This document shows, one piece after another, positions 1-8,446 of a stretch of 40,960 nucleotides of DNA. Each line of letters starts with the position of its first letter. The first letter of the stretch is position 1. The DNA comes from a bacterium (GTDB lineage: Bacteria; CSSED10-310; JAFGSJ01). Both the position numbers and the translations under genes were made by a program. The DNA lies in assembly GCA_016934675.1 (NCBI GenBank), contig JAFGSJ010000154.1:1-40960 (forward strand). The letters are read 5' to 3'. The notes beneath the pieces are model-generated. The model ran no database searches, was not told the origin of the DNA, and was given only the letters and a program-made list of their open reading frames with translations.

Positions 1-73
1 ACAGGCTCAAGCTGCCTACTGATATCTTTACTCACTTTCCCGGAAAACCGCCGCCTCCTAAAATGAAAAAAAT

Positions 74-184
74 TCAGCGAGAATGATATGTGACTATGCT
101 GAATGTGCGTTTGATGCGTTTGAGAGCCAGGTCATAACAGCGTTTCAATCGTTCGCCGGCGAGAATGGTGTAGTAATCCATCAT
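74..184 (-). pseudogene. Possible N-terminal fragment of a SAM-dependent methyltransferase-like gene
   Basis: A 36-residue reading frame begins with ATG-ATG 26 bases after the stop of the CPBP protease gene and ends early. Its first ~20 residues (MMDYYTILAGERLKRCYDLA) look like real protein: an aromatic start and an amphipathic segment. From memory, unverified, similar N-termini open some class I SAM-dependent methyltransferases. The rest is low in information and no downstream frame continues it. If real, it is the stub of a decayed or truncated gene at the end of the CHAT-malQ-CPBP operon. It could also be an intact small peptide or chance. Confidence 0.3.
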
Positions 185-210
185 AGCCTGATCCTGATAA
201 CAGCGATAGA

Positions 211-924
211 TTAAAAAGAGGGGACCTGACCGGTTATTATCAAACTTGTCATCACGTATATGAGCCCCCCCAGGAACCCGCCCACATTTCCGCAAAAATG
301 GACAATAATCGGCGGGACCAGGCTCCTGGAACGGGAAAACTGATGGCCGGCCAGCAAGCCCAGAGTAAAAGTGAACAGTATGGTAATTCCTGTCGTAACA
401 ATCGGGGTGCCGGACAGCAAGAGGACCGAATGCATCAGGCCAAAAAAGGCGGCACTGATCAAAGTCGGCAGAGAAACGGGCCCGAGGACCTTAATCGTTT
501 CGAATGGGGCCAGATGACCTTGCAGGAAGCCACGGGTGAAAATTTCTTCGATAATACTCGAAAAAATCCAGACCAGGAGAATGATCTGAGGAAAGGAGAG
601 CGATTTGAGCAATGAATGTCGCTCAGCCCCGAGTAGCAGGATGGCCAGGCTGGCCAGGGCCCCCACCATGAAAGCCAGAAAAACAGAGCCCAGCAGGGAT
701 GTGTTGAAAAAGGGCTTGGGTCTGCAAAAACCATAGCGGGAAAAGTGAGCTTTACCCAGGATGACAATGGCCAGAAGAGCCAGGACCAGTTCCAGAGTCT
801 GGGTCACTAACACTATCGTGATCGTCTCGTGAAAGAACAATTTAGGGACCAGGACGGCCGTGATAAAAATGACCAAAGCGAAGCTGAGTGTTTGCCCTAT
901 TCTGCCAATTAGTGTCTCGTTCAT
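211..924 (-). CDS. CPBP family intramembrane metalloprotease
   Basis: A 237-residue, very hydrophobic protein with about seven predicted membrane segments. It carries the three CPBP (CAAX protease and bacteriocin-processing, ABI) motifs in order: EEIFTRG in its central part (EExxxR), FGLMH (FxxxH), and HFCGN near the C-terminus (HxxxN). In the family these bind the catalytic metal, and members cleave substrates inside the membrane; the substrate here cannot be read. The ATG overlaps the malQ stop as ATGA, with GGAGGG about 8 bases upstream, so it is translationally coupled to malQ. It is the last intact gene of a CHAT-malQ-CPBP run. Length is normal for the family and all motif residues are present. 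Confidence 0.88.
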   Translation of the reverse strand: MNETLIGRIGQTLSFALVIFITAVLVPKLFFHETITIVLVTQTLELVLALLAIVILGKAHFSRYGFCRPKPFFNTSLLGSVFLAFMVGALASLAILLLGAERHSLLKSLSFPQIILLVWIFSSIIEEIFTRGFLQGHLAPFETIKVLGPVSLPTLISAAFFGLMHSVLLLSGTPIVTTGITILFTFTLGLLAGHQFSRSRSLVPPIIVHFCGNVGGFLGGLIYVMTSLIITGQVPSF

Positions 925-3002
925 GAGGTCGGCCCTCCTTCACCTTCCGGTGATGTGACATGCTGATCAAACTGGTTTCTCAGACGACCCGAGTTGCTGA
1001 TCAGGTCCCTGACGAGTGTATTGAACGAATCAGCCCCAAGTAAAACGGACAGGTCCATCTTCATCCGCCAGCTCCAGTTTTCAGGGGAGATGGTCCCGGG
1101 TACATTGATTCGTTCCGCAGCAGGAAACCACGTCCGAAAATCATAGGTTAAACTGAAAAAATCCTGAAGGAGCAGGATGGTAAAGACGGATTGGGCCTCG
1201 AAGTTGCGTTTCAGAATTGTGTGGGCTGCTTCAGTCGTCAAATATGTCGGTACCGGTGGCGGTAAGCCAAGTGTTTGATAATAGTGTTCGGTCTCAGTCA
1301 TCTCCTCCTCCCACCAACCCCTGAGGGTCGAGCTGTCGTGTGTCGAAGGAGTGCAGACCGAGGAGACCGGGTAATCAGATGGAGAAATGAAGGGGGGTGG
1401 ATTCTTTGAATAATCTTTGGTCCACCGATCAACCTTCAGACTGAGTATGCCCAATTGTTTCAGGACAGGAGGAACAACGGGCGGGACATAGCCCAGGTCC
1501 TCGGCACAAACAAGGACCCGCGTGTTAGCCATGATCATGCTCAGGTACTGGATAGCTCTCTGTGCCCACATTTTTTGCTGTCGTTGCTCATAACGAGCCA
1601 GGAAACGCACGATTTTCTTCTGGACTGACGGGGCCAGGGCCTTGAAAGCCGTCACCTCGGCGAAATTCCAGCGGAAGGAAAACGATTGACCGGGTGCTCG
1701 TTTGAGGAGGGCCCGGTCCGCCCAGAGCAGACTCAGTTCTTTGAACAGGCCGGTATTATCGCCGCACAAGGGCACAAAATCCTGCTCACCGCGAATAGCG
1801 GGGCAAAAGCGGTACAGATCGCGCGGTCCGGCTTTACAGAACAGTTTCTTTAGCTGGGCAGGCGGAAGCTGGGCCCAGATACTGTCTAACCTCGTCTTGG
1901 TAAAGGTTGGTTCGCTAAGACGATCTATATTCAATTCGCTCAATCCCAGATTCCTCAGAATCCGTCGAGTCAGGGGCTGCGTTTTAACAAAATAACCGAG
2001 TCGGGCTGTTTTTTCTGTAGCAGGAACGGCCCAAATCCTGAAAAAACCAAGGACATGATCGATCCGGACGGCATCGAAGTATTTCTCGAAGTGTTGTAAA
2101 CGGGCAATCCACCAGCGGAAACCGTCGCGTTCGAGTGCTTCCCAGTTATATATTGGCATGCCCCAATTCTGGCCCTCATCGGTGAACATGTCCGGCGGGG
2201 CGCCTGCATGCAGGGACGTATCGAAAAAAACCTCATGCAGCCAGACATCGACGCTGTCATCACTGATCAGAATGGGTATATCGCCTTTGAGGGCCACACT
2301 GGCTGCCTGGGCATAGCGATGGACCTCACTCATTTGCTGATCGAGTTGCCATTGCAGGAAAACATGAAAAAGGCAATCACGGGCATAACGGGTGCTGATC
2401 TCGGACAGGAAGGTTGGCTGGGCATCTCGAGCTTGTTTCGGCCAATCACGCCACCATTGATCATTAAAGAGTCCTTTTAAAACACAAAAGTGAGCGTAGT
2501 CATCGAGCCAGGGATTCTGCCGCCGAAAAACTTGAAACCGAGAACTGGCGACGATTTCCTGATAATGACTTTCAAAAATCTCGCGACAAAGCGAAAGTTT
2601 CGTTTTCCTGATCTCGTTATAGAGACAGCGTTCCGAGGCATTGAAAGCGATTTGTAAAGTCTTGGCCTTCAGGGCAATTGTCGAGTATCCTTCGAGACGT
2701 TCGAGATTCAGATATACTGGATTGAGAGCCAGACTGCTTCGAGCGCTGTAGGGTGACGTCTGAGAGCCTGTATCGTTGATCGGTAAGAGTTGAATGATCC
2801 TGAGGCCCGTCATGGTGCACCAGTCGATCAATTGTTTTAAATCCGGGATTTCGCCGATACCGAATCCCCGTTCCGAGCGCAAGGCTGAAAGCGGGACTGC
2901 AACTCCCGCTGCTCGAGATGGTTTCCCGATAATATCCCAGAGAGGTGCTTGTGCCTGCATCGGTTCGTCCGCCATGTCCCCCATCCTCTTGTCTTGTCCC
3001 AT
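921..3002 (-). CDS. malQ: 4-alpha-glucanotransferase (GH77, amylomaltase)
   Basis: The enzyme moves alpha-1,4-glucan segments between malto-oligosaccharides and supports cytoplasmic maltodextrin or glycogen turnover. It has 693 residues. The GH77 catalytic residues are visible: nucleophile D315 in AVRIDHVLGFFRIW, acid/base E501 in VCAEDLGYVPP, and D556 in CTPSTHDSSTLRGWW. The N-terminal barrel begins near residue 34 and the segment GDIPILISDDSVDVW is characteristic. A long insertion (about 100-240) and the SPYSARSSLALNP segment make it closer to the DPE2-like branch than to short ~500-residue amylomaltases; the starch-binding CBM20 modules of plant DPE2 are absent. The start is supported by GAGGGT 7 bases upstream. 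It lies 29 bases after the CHAT gene and overlaps the CPBP gene by 4 bases. No other maltose or glycogen gene is nearby. Confidence 0.93.
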   Translation of the reverse strand: MGQDKRMGDMADEPMQAQAPLWDIIGKPSRAAGVAVPLSALRSERGFGIGEIPDLKQLIDWCTMTGLRIIQLLPINDTGSQTSPYSARSSLALNPVYLNLERLEGYSTIALKAKTLQIAFNASERCLYNEIRKTKLSLCREIFESHYQEIVASSRFQVFRRQNPWLDDYAHFCVLKGLFNDQWWRDWPKQARDAQPTFLSEISTRYARDCLFHVFLQWQLDQQMSEVHRYAQAASVALKGDIPILISDDSVDVWLHEVFFDTSLHAGAPPDMFTDEGQNWGMPIYNWEALERDGFRWWIARLQHFEKYFDAVRIDHVLGFFRIWAVPATEKTARLGYFVKTQPLTRRILRNLGLSELNIDRLSEPTFTKTRLDSIWAQLPPAQLKKLFCKAGPRDLYRFCPAIRGEQDFVPLCGDNTGLFKELSLLWADRALLKRAPGQSFSFRWNFAEVTAFKALAPSVQKKIVRFLARYEQRQQKMWAQRAIQYLSMIMANTRVLVCAEDLGYVPPVVPPVLKQLGILSLKVDRWTKDYSKNPPPFISPSDYPVSSVCTPSTHDSSTLRGWWEEEMTETEHYYQTLGLPPPVPTYLTTEAAHTILKRNFEAQSVFTILLLQDFFSLTYDFRTWFPAAERINVPGTISPENWSWRMKMDLSVLLGADSFNTLVRDLISNSGRLRNQFDQHVTSPEGEGGPTS

Positions 3003-3031
3003 CGTAACCCTCGTCTTGATGATGATTGTTT

Positions 3032-5998
3032 TTATGAGCCCGTTTTACCGAAAAACTTTTTCTTCGCTTCCCGGACCAACGGCCCGCCATATCCGATGAA
3101 ACCGAGAGGAGCCCAATCGCGCGGCGAAACGAAATCGCCGGAATCACGCAGACAAAAAGCAGCTTTTTGATAGGCTTGACTGAGACCCATCTGCGATTTG
3201 AACTGGAGGAAATACTTGATAAACAAGAAAACGGCAACCGGATCGGATGACCAGTAGGCGTACATGACTGCCGGGACTCCTGCATTGAACCAGATATGAT
3301 ACAGTAAACTCTGAGACGCTTGAGGATAATGAGGATCATCCCTGAAACTGACATAGGGGAAAATGACCAGGTCTGTTTCCGATAGCTTCTTTTCGAGAAT
3401 ATCGTTCAGGCTGATGACGGTCTCGGTCTCGGTCAACTCGGACGGACCGAGTTCGAACGACGATGCCGACGGCATCCGTTCATACAGTTTCAACCGAGTC
3501 CCAATGATCAAAATATTCGAGTTCTTGGCCTTTTGCCAGAATTTCTTTTTCGACATGGATTCAGAGACCAGGTCAAGATCGTCTAATGATTTTTTGGATT
3601 TGGTCGATTGTTCAAGATTGGCCAGATCGCTGAGCTGCTCGGATATACCCGGAACGATCAAAGTGAAACACTGAAAACGCTTTCGTTGACGATGGCCACC
3701 TCTTTTGTGTGCCTCGAGATAGTGTGTCCGTGAAGGTGAATACTCGACCAGATAACTGTCCCAGAGATACCTGTTCGATTTGCTGAGCAAGTGAAAAGGC
3801 AATTTCCAGAGAATATCATGTGGAATGATCACCAATCGTTCAACCTTGTCACCGAGTGCATGCACAAGGGGTTCGAGCACATAATTCCATAGCTTAGAAC
3901 CAAGGATCTTGGTATTGTGTTCATGAGTCACATTAAAACGAAACTGCATAACCAGTTCATACAGTTGGGCCCGGGAAAGAGCGATCTTCGTCGATACGAT
4001 CTGTTCGCCCATGACGTGAGCCTGGGCAAAAATGCAATCCGGGCCGACAATATAACTCAGAAAAGCCGTCCGACTGTTTCCCTCGAACGATGTGTTCAAG
4101 TCTGTCGGTCGAGGAACGGTAAAAATGTGCTGCCAACGCTTTTCCTCAGCGATTACTTCGGTCTTCAATCTAGTGAGACGCTCATACAGCAAAGCCCGTT
4201 CAGCATTCTCATCAGCTTGAAATATCCGCGTACACCGATCGTGTTCGGTCGAAAGATCGACCTCACCCTCAGACTCGATGAAGAGTGGTTGGCGAATGAA
4301 ATCATAGGCATTGGCATATTCGAAACCGGCTTCATAACGCAAAATGCTCCTGGAAACCGAGACCAGTTCGTCCCACCTGGCCTGCAGGGACAACGATAAC
4401 CCACTCGGCAAAAGCCGTTGAATGATATCACAGCCCAGAGCCCGGCGTAAATCGTGAAACAACTTGCGCTCGACCACGTTGAGGGCCAGTCCGGGACTAT
4501 GCGTCTGATCAAGAAAATTGAGATAGGACAGATGGGGCTCCTCGTAAAAATAGCGAAAAACATCCTTGAGAAAAGGAACTTTATAGAGAAAAAAATCGCT
4601 TTCACAAAAATCCAGGGCTTTCCTAAAATAATCGTGAGCCAGGTCCGTGTGGTCCAATTCTGACCATTCGAGCCGGGCCAATTCAACACAGAAAAGGGCC
4701 AAAAATGGCTCGTGCCCCTTGTCGTTCATCAGTTCAAGCGCTTGGAGCAGTATATCTTCAGCAGTGTTGGGGTCCTGGGCCTGACAGGCAATCCGGGCCT
4801 TGAAGAAGGGGGCGAATGGATACATCTCTCGGGAGAGACTCTCCCAATAACTGGTTAGCTCAGTCACTAATTCATCTGCGAGAATATGATCGTTTTCCTG
4901 GAGTTGCTGAATGAGCATATACAATATCGTGGTATGAAGCATGCACGAGCTGTTACGATCGCGCAGGACACGGACCATATCCCGCAATTTGGCCTTCATG
5001 TCGCTTTGGACTGTGTTGGTGATCAATTGGACTTCAAAACGGCGCAGGAGCAGCCTCATCTTGGCTTCATAGGGATCGGAGAACGATCTGATCAAGTCGT
5101 CCGCTTCCAGAAAAATTTCAGCCAACTGCTCCGAATTCGAACGTTGGGCAAGAAAAAGGGTCAAGTCAAGCAGAACGAGAAAAGTATACCGGGGTAGATT
5201 GAGATTACTATACATCTCCCGGGTCCTGAAAAACAATTCCTGGGCCTTGTCCAGATTGCCGGTGAACATCTCGAGTCGGGCCTGTAACCATGAAGCCAAA
5301 GCATGTTTCGAGTTCAAACCGAGTGATTGTGACAGATTTAAAGCCGTTGATACATGAAAGCTGGCCGAACGAAATTCTTGCAGATACAGGGCTAACTCAC
5401 CCAGCAACAAGTCGCACTCGGTAACCAGACCCAGTGCATCCGCCTCCAAAAAGAGATCGCGGGCATTATACAATTTGGTGATACCGACATCGATCATCAA
5501 TTGATACAGATGGGCATGAGCATTGGTTTTAATGCTTTTACCGGCCTTGATCAGCAACGAGGGGGATCGGTCCGTCCGGAGCAGTTCATAAAAGCCTTCT
5601 TCGAGCAAATTGAGTAAACGGGCGGCCCGTTCGAATTGACCGGTCAGAAACGCGGCCATGCCTTCCAGATGGTTCAGATCGAATTCATTTCCTTCCGTCA
5701 GTCTCTGATGATTGGTCCGTAAATGCTCGATGATATCCAGAACTTTGGATGGGTTCTCCAGATGAAGAAAAATGACCGCCCGACGCACCTCGATGGTGTA
5801 ATAGAGCACGCTGAGCCGTTCAAAATGACTCGGATCGAGATGCTCGAATAACTGCAGGGCACTCTCATAACGTCGCAACGAAAGGTGATAGGACTTGTTC
5901 TCAAAATACTTCTGAGCCGAATTGACCTCGATCTCGATCTGCTCACTGACCACCTGGAAATTGTCCAGGTCCGGATTGAATGGCGTCGTCTCTGTCAT
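3032..5998 (-). CDS. TPR-repeat protein with C-terminal CHAT-fold domain lacking the catalytic dyad
   Basis: A 988-residue soluble protein without signal peptide. Residues ~25-480 are helical, TPR-like repeats. Residues ~640-975 match the CHAT (caspase HetF-associated with TPRs) fold: RLVIIPHDILWKLPFHLL (721-738) is the typical 'vPdg.L..lPf..L' strand, AGVPAVMYAYWSSDP (906-920) the 'aGa..Vi.slW.v.d' segment, and RDWAPLGFIGYGG (960-972) the closing 'W..f.l.G'. Active CHAT proteases have His in an 'H.atHG' segment and Cys in 'lsaCetg'. Here these positions read NILIIGTR (~828-835) and LVIFPYVSF (~877-885), with neither residue. I infer an inactive pseudo-protease acting as a scaffold or sensor. 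It is 91 bases downstream of hicA on the same strand and begins the malQ operon. Function unknown. Confidence 0.8.
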   Translation of the reverse strand: MTETTPFNPDLDNFQVVSEQIEIEVNSAQKYFENKSYHLSLRRYESALQLFEHLDPSHFERLSVLYYTIEVRRAVIFLHLENPSKVLDIIEHLRTNHQRLTEGNEFDLNHLEGMAAFLTGQFERAARLLNLLEEGFYELLRTDRSPSLLIKAGKSIKTNAHAHLYQLMIDVGITKLYNARDLFLEADALGLVTECDLLLGELALYLQEFRSASFHVSTALNLSQSLGLNSKHALASWLQARLEMFTGNLDKAQELFFRTREMYSNLNLPRYTFLVLLDLTLFLAQRSNSEQLAEIFLEADDLIRSFSDPYEAKMRLLLRRFEVQLITNTVQSDMKAKLRDMVRVLRDRNSSCMLHTTILYMLIQQLQENDHILADELVTELTSYWESLSREMYPFAPFFKARIACQAQDPNTAEDILLQALELMNDKGHEPFLALFCVELARLEWSELDHTDLAHDYFRKALDFCESDFFLYKVPFLKDVFRYFYEEPHLSYLNFLDQTHSPGLALNVVERKLFHDLRRALGCDIIQRLLPSGLSLSLQARWDELVSVSRSILRYEAGFEYANAYDFIRQPLFIESEGEVDLSTEHDRCTRIFQADENAERALLYERLTRLKTEVIAEEKRWQHIFTVPRPTDLNTSFEGNSRTAFLSYIVGPDCIFAQAHVMGEQIVSTKIALSRAQLYELVMQFRFNVTHEHNTKILGSKLWNYVLEPLVHALGDKVERLVIIPHDILWKLPFHLLSKSNRYLWDSYLVEYSPSRTHYLEAHKRGGHRQRKRFQCFTLIVPGISEQLSDLANLEQSTKSKKSLDDLDLVSESMSKKKFWQKAKNSNILIIGTRLKLYERMPSASSFELGPSELTETETVISLNDILEKKLSETDLVIFPYVSFRDDPHYPQASQSLLYHIWFNAGVPAVMYAYWSSDPVAVFLFIKYFLQFKSQMGLSQAYQKAAFCLRDSGDFVSPRDWAPLGFIGYGGPLVREAKKKFFGKTGS

Positions 5999-6089
5999 GG
6001 TCCTGTTCTGACTCCCACATGTTGTGCATTAACTTCAATTGCACCACTTTACACCATACAGAATTTTCATGCAAGAGCCCTATCCGGTA

Positions 6090-6314
6090 TTACAGCAGGT
6101 TATTAAATTCATCATTAGTCAATCCAGCCTGCTTTATTATTGACACCAGAGTTTTCCGTTTAAGATCCTTGTTGTGATATGGGACTGTAATGAGTCCTGG
6201 TTTCACGGGATGCTTGAAAAAACGATGGCTTCCTGTAGCATGATGAAGATAGAAGCCGTCTTTCTGGAGGGCTTGGATTACTTTTTTTGGCGTGATGGTG
6301 GGTAACCTGGTCAT
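6090..6314 (-). CDS. hicA: HicA-family toxin (mRNA interferase)
   Basis: A 74-residue protein of the HicA/YcfA double-stranded RNA-binding-like fold. In the family it is a ribosome-independent mRNA interferase, neutralised by HicB. The signature HHATGSHRFFKHP contains the conserved catalytic His (H30), preceded by the usual 'vi.aLqkdGF' helix and followed by ITVPYHNKDLKRKTLVSIIKQAGL. Length is normal and the residues look intact, so it should be active. Its start overlaps the hicB stop by four bases, which couples translation. The order is antitoxin first, the reverse of E. coli hicAB but common elsewhere. Confidence 0.9.
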   Translation of the reverse strand: MTRLPTITPKKVIQALQKDGFYLHHATGSHRFFKHPVKPGLITVPYHNKDLKRKTLVSIIKQAGLTNDEFNNLL

Positions 6315-6574
6315 GCCGGCTGGAAATTTACTCGTATCTCTTCGATGAAAGGTTTCTGTTCTGGCTTATCTTCGCTTGGTATCGTTTCACCATCTTTCAT
6401 GAGACATTCGATATATCCCCGAATAGCATCTTTCACCATTTCCCGCGCTTCCTCCAGATTATTGCCCTCAGTCACCAAACCGGGGAGAGTCGGAACGGTG
6501 ACGGTATAACCGCCTTCTTCTGCCGGTTCAAAGATGACCGTGAACCGATATTGTTTTTCTTCGTGTGATGTCAT
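6311..6574 (-). CDS. hicB: HicB-family antitoxin (short form)
   Basis: An 87-residue partner of HicA. The partially degraded RNase H-like fold is recognisable from YRFTVIFEPAEEGGYTVTVPTLPG followed by VTEGNNLEEAREMVKDAIRGYI. In characterised pairs HicB binds and blocks the toxin, and many HicBs carry a C-terminal helix-turn-helix or ribbon-helix-helix domain that represses the operon. Here the protein ends about 20 residues after the core helix (SEDKPEQKPFIEEIRVNF), leaving no room for a DNA-binding domain, so autoregulation by HicB alone is doubtful. A near-consensus promoter lies directly upstream, with AGGGGA about 12 bases before the ATG. Confidence 0.9.
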   Translation of the reverse strand: MTSHEEKQYRFTVIFEPAEEGGYTVTVPTLPGLVTEGNNLEEAREMVKDAIRGYIECLMKDGETIPSEDKPEQKPFIEEIRVNFQPA

Positions 6575-6597
6575 TATAATTCGTGTCCCCTGTTGTC

Positions 6598-6626
6598 ATT
6601 ATATTCTTTTGGTAATGATAAAGCAA
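6598..6626 (-). promoter_or_regulatory. Sigma-70-type promoter of hicBA
   Basis: On the minus strand TTGCTT (6621-6626) is followed after 17 bases by a perfect TATAAT (6598-6603). The predicted transcript starts near 6591, about 17 bases before the hicB ATG, and includes the AGGGGA ribosome site. It could also feed the CHAT-malQ genes, since no terminator is visible after hicA. Confidence 0.7.
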
Positions 6627-6727
6627 TACGTTTAAAATCAAAGGGATTGCTTTTTTGTATGATGATTGATAGCATACTCATGAACAGCGACTGAGAAACG
6701 ATATATCAGGTAACCATAATCCCGATC

Positions 6728-8116
6728 ATGATCTCAAAAGAAAAAAAAATTAGCGACCTTCAAAAACTGGTCGATGCCATCGTTGTCAAAGACCGGGCCC
6801 AAAAAAAGAAACATCGCCCGCAAAACACCCGGATCGAATCGGATCAGAACGACTACATGCAGCCCCAGCAACTCGAGCCCGATAATTCTGGGGCAGGTCC
6901 GACAGAGCTGGTCAAGAAAACGTGGACACCCCCAGTCTCAGGACAGATCGTGCCTATTGACCAGATCATCCGGGGCGAATACCGATCCGCTTCTGACGGA
7001 CATGTTTTTATTGCCGAAGAGCATTTCCCGGTCAGCTATCGACATGGTAAGCTGGCCCTGCAGTCCGCTTTCGAGATCGAGGCTGATGAACTTGTTTTCC
7101 TGACGGGCGATCCGGACTTGCACGCCTTCGATCTTCTCGAGACCCTGTTCCTCGATACCGAGACAACGGGCTTGTCTTTTACCACTGGGACCTGGGTCTT
7201 TCTGGTCGGCTGCGGTTTCTTTCAAACCGACGAATTTATCGTCCGTCAATATTTCATGCAGCACTATGACCAGGAGCAGGCCCTGATCGAACTTCTTGAA
7301 CATGACTTGGACCGCTTCAAATCACTCGTCACCTTCAACGGTCGTCAGTTCGATCTGCCCCTGCTGAAAATGAGATTCATGGTCCAGGCTAAACGCCTGA
7401 AACTGGCTGATCAACCCCACTGTGACCTACTCACGTGCGCTCGACGCCTCTGGAAGAAAAAACTGAGATGGTGTAATCTCGGGAACCTCGAAACCCAATT
7501 ACTCGGCCTGGAACGGGAAGACGATGTGCCGGGCAGCCTGATCCCCGACCTGTATACCCAATTCGTCCGCAACCAAAACGGATTGCTGATCGAACGCGTC
7601 TTTTATCACAACAAACTGGATATCCTGTCCATGGTCACCTTGCTGGCCCTGGTCCACCAGACCATCGACTATAAGACCTCTGAACGTGACCTGTCCGCCG
7701 AGGAACTCTTCAGCCTGGCTTGCGTCCATATCAAAAACAATCATTGTGCCGAAGCGATGGTCTTGAATCACGAAGCCCTGAACAGAGCCGATAGCGATGA
7801 TCTGAAAATGAACATCCTGAAATGTCTGGGCTTCCTGGCCAAACGAGGCCCCGAACCGGACTCTGCCCGGCAATACTGGGAACAGATGAAACAACTCGAA
7901 CGTATGTCAGACCTGGCCCCGCTCGAAGAACTGGCCAAATACTTCGAACATGCCCGTAACGACTACGACCGGGCCTTGAACGAATGTGATCAGGCCCTCG
8001 CTTTACTCGAAAAACCACCCTATACCTATCAACCCGATAAGCAGCATTCTCTACGTCAATCCTGGCTCCACCGCCGAGAACGCCTGCAAAGAAAAATCGA
8101 TCCTCATAATTCCTAA
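6728..8116 (+). CDS. YprB-family RNase H-like 3'-5' exonuclease with C-terminal helical repeats
   Basis: A 462-residue protein. Residues ~135-320 form a DEDD-type RNase H-like exonuclease fold of the YprB/PF13482 type: D143 and E145 in FLDTETTGLS, D209 in TFNGRQFDLP, and D298 in HNKLDILSM with H294. These four acidic residues would bind the two catalytic metals; family members are predicted nucleases, poorly characterised. The basic N-terminus (residues 1-65) looks disordered and may bind nucleic acid. Residues ~325-455 are helical and TPR-like. It is transcribed divergently from hicBA; the 5' region to 6727 has no obvious -35/-10 pair for this strand. A stand-alone gene with all acidic residues kept, so probably active; substrate unknown. 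Confidence 0.82.
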   Translation: MISKEKKISDLQKLVDAIVVKDRAQKKKHRPQNTRIESDQNDYMQPQQLEPDNSGAGPTELVKKTWTPPVSGQIVPIDQIIRGEYRSASDGHVFIAEEHFPVSYRHGKLALQSAFEIEADELVFLTGDPDLHAFDLLETLFLDTETTGLSFTTGTWVFLVGCGFFQTDEFIVRQYFMQHYDQEQALIELLEHDLDRFKSLVTFNGRQFDLPLLKMRFMVQAKRLKLADQPHCDLLTCARRLWKKKLRWCNLGNLETQLLGLEREDDVPGSLIPDLYTQFVRNQNGLLIERVFYHNKLDILSMVTLLALVHQTIDYKTSERDLSAEELFSLACVHIKNNHCAEAMVLNHEALNRADSDDLKMNILKCLGFLAKRGPEPDSARQYWEQMKQLERMSDLAPLEELAKYFEHARNDYDRALNECDQALALLEKPPYTYQPDKQHSLRQSWLHRRERLQRKIDPHNS

Positions 8117-8446
8117 AAGTAACCTTTTGCTCATCACCTCACCTTCTTTCTAGTTGACCACATAATTTCTATCCCTTGTGCGTTCGCTCCGATGACCTAA
8201 AGCACTTCTTCCAGCCCTCTCGAATGTCCAAAACGGTGACACATTTTCGTGAAATGTTCACTATTTGAACACACTCTGTGTGTTGGGATTGAGGAGGTAT
8301 GTCGGAAACATGGATGTGTAGAGTAAGTATTAGAGCCGTATGAGACCATTTTGGTCTGCTCAGTTAGCAGGGTGCGGCATCAATATTGCACAAAGACGGG
8401 GTGTCGTTTCAATTGCAGATGGAGCACTCAGGAGGGAAATGGGCCA
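8117..8446 (+). promoter_or_regulatory. Gene-free leader with three hairpins upstream of the glycosyltransferase
   Basis: This 330-base gap holds no convincing gene. Three perfect inverted repeats lie in its second half. GTTCA/TGAAC (8256-8270, loop 5) and AACACAC/GTGTGTT (8268-8284, loop 3) share bases 8268-8270, so both stems cannot form fully together. A third, AGACCA/TGGTCT (8343-8357), follows. AGGAGG at 8430-8435 is the ribosome site of the next gene. I found no consensus promoter and recognise no known riboswitch core. Confidence 0.4.

Noticed and set aside
8292..8343. Possible 14-codon leader peptide after AGGAGGT in the glycosyltransferase leader
   Set aside because: Only one base separates AGGAGG from its ATG and the peptide has no regulatory codon run.
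8351..8446. Longer N-terminus of the membrane glycosyltransferase
   Set aside because: It adds 32 polar residues with no ribosome site, while ATG 8447 has AGGAGG at a proper distance.
8117..8446. Known riboswitch class in the hairpin-rich leader
   Set aside because: No recognisable core of cyclic-di-GMP, cobalamin or similar riboswitches could be found by eye.
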